Positions 5,161-5,499 of a stretch of 5,499 nt of DNA are shown piece by piece. The DNA lies in NCBI GenBank assembly GCA_019911785.1, contig JAIOJM010000316.1:1-5499 (forward strand), written 5' to 3'. The stretch's first letter is position 1. Each line of letters begins with the position of its first letter. The stretch comes from Sulfuricella sp. (GTDB lineage Bacteria > Pseudomonadota > Gammaproteobacteria > Burkholderiales > Sulfuricellaceae). Below the pieces are notes generated by a model, which was not told the DNA's origin, did no database searches, and saw only the letters and a list, made by a program, of their open reading frames with translations. A program made the position numbers and the translations under genes.

Positions 5161-5499
5161 TAAAATTTTTGTTCAATCTCAGCTTCCGCGCCAAGATTCC
5201 GCTCTGGGGCAGCCTGCTGATCCTGGTCACCGCCGGCTTGGTGGGGCTGACCCTGATGTTCCGCGCCTACGACGACCTGCGCCAGGACGTTCTCATCAGC
5301 GCCGACAGCCTGGGACGCACCCTCTCCAACACGCTTTTTCCGGCCATGCTGCACGACGATGTGTGGCGCGCCTTCGAGATCATCAATGCGCCCTTCCACG
5401 GCGCCACGCCTGAAAATCCCGTCCAGGCAAGCGCCCTGATCCTGCTGGACAACCAGGAGCGGGTTTACGTTTCCACCCTCCCCGAGACCTACCCCACCC
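5157..5499 (+). CDS. arxS: Membrane sensor protein, probably histidine kinase ArxS, N-terminal part (runs off the right edge)
   Basis: The frame is open from a GTG at 5157 to the window end (114 codons) and would read MIKFLFNLSFRAKIPLWGS at its start. Residues 14-35 form a strong transmembrane helix after a short basic N terminus. The following segment looks like a periplasmic sensory domain; SALILLDNQERVYVSTLP near 92-109 resembles a strand pair of PAS/Cache sensor folds. The kinase domain lies outside the window, so the class (histidine kinase rather than GGDEF or chemoreceptor) is inferred from the arxX-arxS order. The GTG start shares bases with the arxX stop (GTGA), which indicates translational coupling and a partnership between the binding protein and this sensor. 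Confidence 0.75.
   Translation, partial: MIKFLFNLSFRAKIPLWGSLLILVTAGLVGLTLMFRAYDDLRQDVLISADSLGRTLSNTLFPAMLHDDVWRAFEIINAPFHGATPENPVQASALILLDNQERVYVSTLPETYPT

Overview
The window is read as part of an arx (anaerobic arsenite oxidation) gene cluster. The host is probably a GC-rich proteobacterium, most likely a betaproteobacterium, judged from composition and gene style rather than from any marker gene. The identification rests on three things visible in the sequence. The large Tat-exported molybdopterin oxidoreductase carries YGRGWG, which fits the XGRGWG signature I recall for ArxA (ArrA arsenate reductases have RGRY there). The gene order matches the known arxB2-A-B-C-D operon. A divergent gene pair encodes a PhnD-like periplasmic binding protein and a membrane sensor, matching arxX-arxS.

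Layout: on the minus strand, reading right to left, are arxB2 (polyferredoxin, about 4089 to 2944), arxA (catalytic subunit, 2900 to 84) and the first 20 codons of arxB (62 to the left edge). The gaps are only 43 and 21 bases and I saw no terminator, so this is one operon, presumably continuing into a membrane quinone-reducing subunit (arxC) outside the window. On the plus strand are arxX (4315 to 5160) and, overlapping it by 3 bases, the 5' part of a sensor kinase gene, arxS (5157 to the right edge). The response regulator gene arxR would be expected next.

The intergenic region holds the most interesting signals. A well-spaced sigma-54 type -24/-12 element faces arxB2 at 4144-4128. About 147 bases upstream of its predicted transcription start is a perfect 11-bp inverted repeat (4247-4257 / 4271-4281) built from GGTNACC units. 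This is where an NtrC/AioR-type activator would bind. The same double unit, GGTNACC-N4-GGTAACC, recurs inside arxB2 at 3837-3854.

Working model (inference): ArxX binds arsenite in the periplasm and signals through ArxS to ArxR, which drives sigma-54 transcription of arxB2ABCD. ArxA oxidises arsenite to arsenate in the periplasm and passes electrons through ArxB to a quinone-reactive membrane subunit. The main oddity in the enzyme is a roughly 100-residue Ala/Lys/Glu-rich helical insertion in ArxA that begins with five EKAAA-like pentapeptides.
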